DNA of 7,315 nucleotides from Flemingiibacterium sp045644145. Lineage in GTDB: Bacteria; Bacillota; Clostridia; Oscillospirales; CAG-272. The DNA lies in assembly GCA_045644145.1 (NCBI GenBank), contig JAZRGK010000052.1:1-7315 (forward strand). Reading direction: 5' to 3'. Numbering within the stretch: position 1 is the first letter of the stretch; each line of letters starts with the position of its first letter. Both the position numbers and the translations under genes were made by a program. Under the pieces are notes generated by a model. It saw only the letters and a program-made list of their open reading frames with translations. It had not been told where the DNA came from and did not search any database. Shown piece by piece: positions 6,674 through 7,315 of this stretch.

Positions 6674-6700
6674 CAGATACCTTTCGGTTATTTGTATCTG
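6674..6700 (-). promoter_or_regulatory. Hairpin enclosing the ribosome binding site of the small gene
   Basis: In the minus-strand RNA, CAGATAC and GTATCTG (7-bp perfect arms, 6700-6694 and 6680-6674) enclose a 13-nt loop that carries most of the GAAAGG Shine-Dalgarno sequence. The last G of that sequence is in the stem. Such an arrangement could tune translation start, though the stem is short and AU-rich. Confidence 0.4.
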
Positions 6701-6712
6701 CATACCGGTATG
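6701..6712. repeat. 12-bp perfect palindrome CATACCGGTATG
   Basis: A fully self-complementary 12-mer lies in the transcribed leader of the small gene, directly beside the Shine-Dalgarno hairpin. In DNA it could be a dimer-protein site downstream of the promoter (operator-like). In RNA its CATACC arm can also partly pair with the GGTATCTG of the neighbouring hairpin. Which of these matters is unknown. Confidence 0.45.
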
Positions 6713-6725
6713 TAATTACACTTAT

Positions 6726-6754
6726 ATGATATCATATTTTTATGTGACTGTAAA
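6726..6754 (-). promoter_or_regulatory. Sigma-A promoter of the DUF6514-like gene
   Basis: On the minus strand TTTACA (6754-6749) is followed at 17 bp by TATCAT (6731-6726), preceded by TATGA, an extended -10. The -10 lies inside the perfect 14-bp palindrome ATATGATATCATAT (6724-6737). Transcription would start near 6719, leaving a leader of about 50 nt. Confidence 0.65.
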
Positions 6755-6763
6755 GAAAATTCA

Positions 6764-6820
6764 TCGGCGAGATTCGACATTTAGGACGGATTTTGGCGGT
6801 GCTTGTGTCGAATTCGCCGA
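6764..6820. repeat. 15-bp bulged inverted repeat of unknown role
   Basis: TCGGCGA (6764-6770), a bulged G and ATTCGACA (6772-6779) pair with TGTCGAAT (6806-6813) and TCGCCGA (6814-6820) around a 26-nt loop (6780-6805). It lies in the 446-bp region without a long gene, upstream of the minus-strand promoter at 6726-6754 and about 80 bp upstream of the aspS promoter. It has no clean T-run on either side, so it is not a standard terminator. It may be a small RNA element, a mobile-hairpin remnant or a protein site. Confidence 0.5.
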
Positions 6821-6899
6821 AAATATGTGCAAAATTGCCGTGGACTACCGTATAAACTGAAAATAATACGTCGAAATGACGATATTGTGTCTGACGGTA

Positions 6900-6928
6900 T
6901 TGCAAAATTTGCGGATATTTGATATAAT
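6900..6928 (+). promoter_or_regulatory. Sigma-A promoter of the aspS leader transcript
   Basis: TTGCAA (6900-6905), exactly 17 bp and a consensus TATAAT (6923-6928) with a TGA extension. Transcription would start near 6935, about 180 nt before the aspS start, long enough for leader regulation. An 11-bp palindrome, GCAAAATTTGC (6902-6912), overlaps the -35. Confidence 0.8.
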
Positions 6929-6962
6929 TATGAAGAGTATTTTGAATCAGAGGTGGCAAAGG

Positions 6963-7022
6963 ATGTCTTACAGGGTAAAGCTTGACATAGACGCTTCCCT
7001 CGTCGATTTTCGAAGAGCCTGA
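6963..7022 (+). CDS. Possible 19-residue leader peptide, or 5' part of a frameshifted small ORF
   Basis: An ATG at 6963 is preceded 6 nt away by AGAGGTGG (6949-6956), a good ribosome binding site just downstream of the aspS promoter. The frame encodes MSYRVKLDIDASLVDFRRA and stops at TGA 7020-7022. Three of 19 residues are Asp (codons at 6984, 6990 and 7005), which is notable ahead of an aspartyl-tRNA synthetase gene and would fit a ribosome-stalling leader. Against this, three Asp residues is only mild enrichment. The +1 frame is open from 6991 to a TAA at 7081-7083 and would add an EPEHGNVFVDRGYFKAL-type tail, so the ORF may instead be a decayed or frameshifted gene, or contain a one-base sequencing error in the TTTT at 7007-7010. 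I do not recognise any family. Confidence 0.35.
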   Translation: MSYRVKLDIDASLVDFRRA

Positions 7023-7064
7023 ACACGGTAACGTGTTTGTCGACAGAGGGTATTTTAAGGCTCT
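7002..7064 (+). promoter_or_regulatory. Structured aspS leader RNA with competing stems
   Basis: GAACACG (7021-7027) and CGTGTTT (7032-7038) form a hairpin with a GTAA loop. Around it are two alternative closing stems: GTCGA (7002-7006) with TCGAC (7040-7044), and AGAGCCT (7014-7020) with AGGCTCT (7058-7064). These two cross and cannot form together as a simple nested fold. The leader-ORF stop codon lies at their junction. No U-run follows, so a classical transcription attenuator is not evident. Confidence 0.4.
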
Positions 7065-7114
7065 CACGAACAACAATATATAAAATTTCTTTAATGAAAG
7101 CGAAGGATATTAAA

Positions 7115-7315
7115 ATGAGTGCACAACTTACAAAAAACGATAAGCGTACTTGCTACGTCGCGGAGCTTTCCGCAAAAAATATAGGCGAACATGTTTGCCT
7201 CATGGGATGGGTACAGCGTCAGCGTGACCTTGGCGGTCTTATCTTCGTTGACCTTCGTGACCGTTCCGGTATTGTACAGCTTGCCTTTGACGACAACACC
7301 GACAGAGGCGTTTTC
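7115..7315 (+). CDS. aspS: Aspartate-tRNA ligase, N-terminal part (runs off the window)
   Basis: It charges tRNA-Asp with aspartate using ATP in the cytoplasm. Only the first 67 codons are present, out of roughly 590 for bacterial-type AspRS. They cover most of the N-terminal OB-fold anticodon-binding domain, with the highly conserved LMGWVQRQRDLGGLIFVDLR (residues 29-48) and DRSGIVQLAF (49-58). AsnRS and LysRS share this fold, but the WVQRxRDLGGLIFxDLRDRxGxxQ pattern is characteristic of AspRS. Whether it is a discriminating or non-discriminating enzyme cannot be judged from this fragment. The ATG at 7115 has GAAGGA (7102-7107) 7 nt upstream. It is preceded by its own promoter and a 180-nt leader. 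hisS, a frequent upstream neighbour in Firmicutes, is absent here. The reading frame is open to the window end. Confidence 0.97.
   Translation, partial: MSAQLTKNDKRTCYVAELSAKNIGEHVCLMGWVQRQRDLGGLIFVDLRDRSGIVQLAFDDNTDRGVF

Noticed and set aside
6732..7076. A 114-codon minus-strand frame across the gene-free stretch and the aspS leader
   Set aside because: It runs antisense through the aspS promoter and leader, has no ribosome binding site or recognisable domain, and its composition does not look like a real protein.
6935..7114. T-box riboswitch upstream of aspS
   Set aside because: The leader has AGAGGTGGCA, which recalls the T-box core, but it lacks the GGNACCGCG part, a Stem I and a terminator/antiterminator pair. 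It is better read as a ribosome binding site.

Overview
The window looks like core chromosome of a low-to-moderate G+C Firmicute, most likely a Clostridia/Oscillospirales (Ruminococcaceae-type) gut anaerobe. This is an inference. It rests on the purine-rich Shine-Dalgarno sites, the sigma-A promoters with extended -10 elements, a PGK with a clostridial-style insertion, a small protein resembling the clostridial DUF6514 family, and a GTAGGGGCGG-type dispersed hairpin. No transposase, phage, CRISPR, tRNA or rRNA gene is visible.

Layout. Positions 1-415 (+) hold a small XRE/Cro-type regulator behind a promoter that overlaps an inverted-repeat operator candidate. A 15-bp bidirectional terminator (418-452) separates it from a minus-strand glycolytic pair transcribed pgk (2653-1358) then tpiA (1274-504), with a REP-like hairpin between them and a good promoter at 2728-2756. 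A second minus-strand operon follows: a U32-family protein of the TrhP type (5064-3787) then uppP (3756-2917), ending in a strong terminator (2879-2913). Divergent from it, on the plus strand, is mnmA (5304-6377), with a near-consensus promoter. A small DUF6514-like gene (6668-6378, minus) meets mnmA tail to tail with no gap. The 446 bp from 6669 to 7114 hold no long gene but are rich in dyad symmetry: two palindromes and a Shine-Dalgarno hairpin ahead of the small gene, a 15-bp bulged inverted repeat, and a promoter plus structured leader for aspS, whose first 67 codons close the window.

Functional themes. PGK and TPI are adjacent steps of lower glycolysis. The TrhP-type U32 protein and MnmA both modify the wobble uridine (U34) of tRNAs, and AspRS charges tRNA-Asp, so positions 3787-7315 are dominated by tRNA biology. 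UppP recycles the lipid carrier for cell-wall synthesis and is probably only an operon passenger.

No clearly new multi-gene system is present. The most interesting unexplained parts are the aspS leader (a 19-codon ORF with three Asp codons, a possible frameshift and competing RNA stems) and the symmetric 5' region of the DUF6514-like gene.
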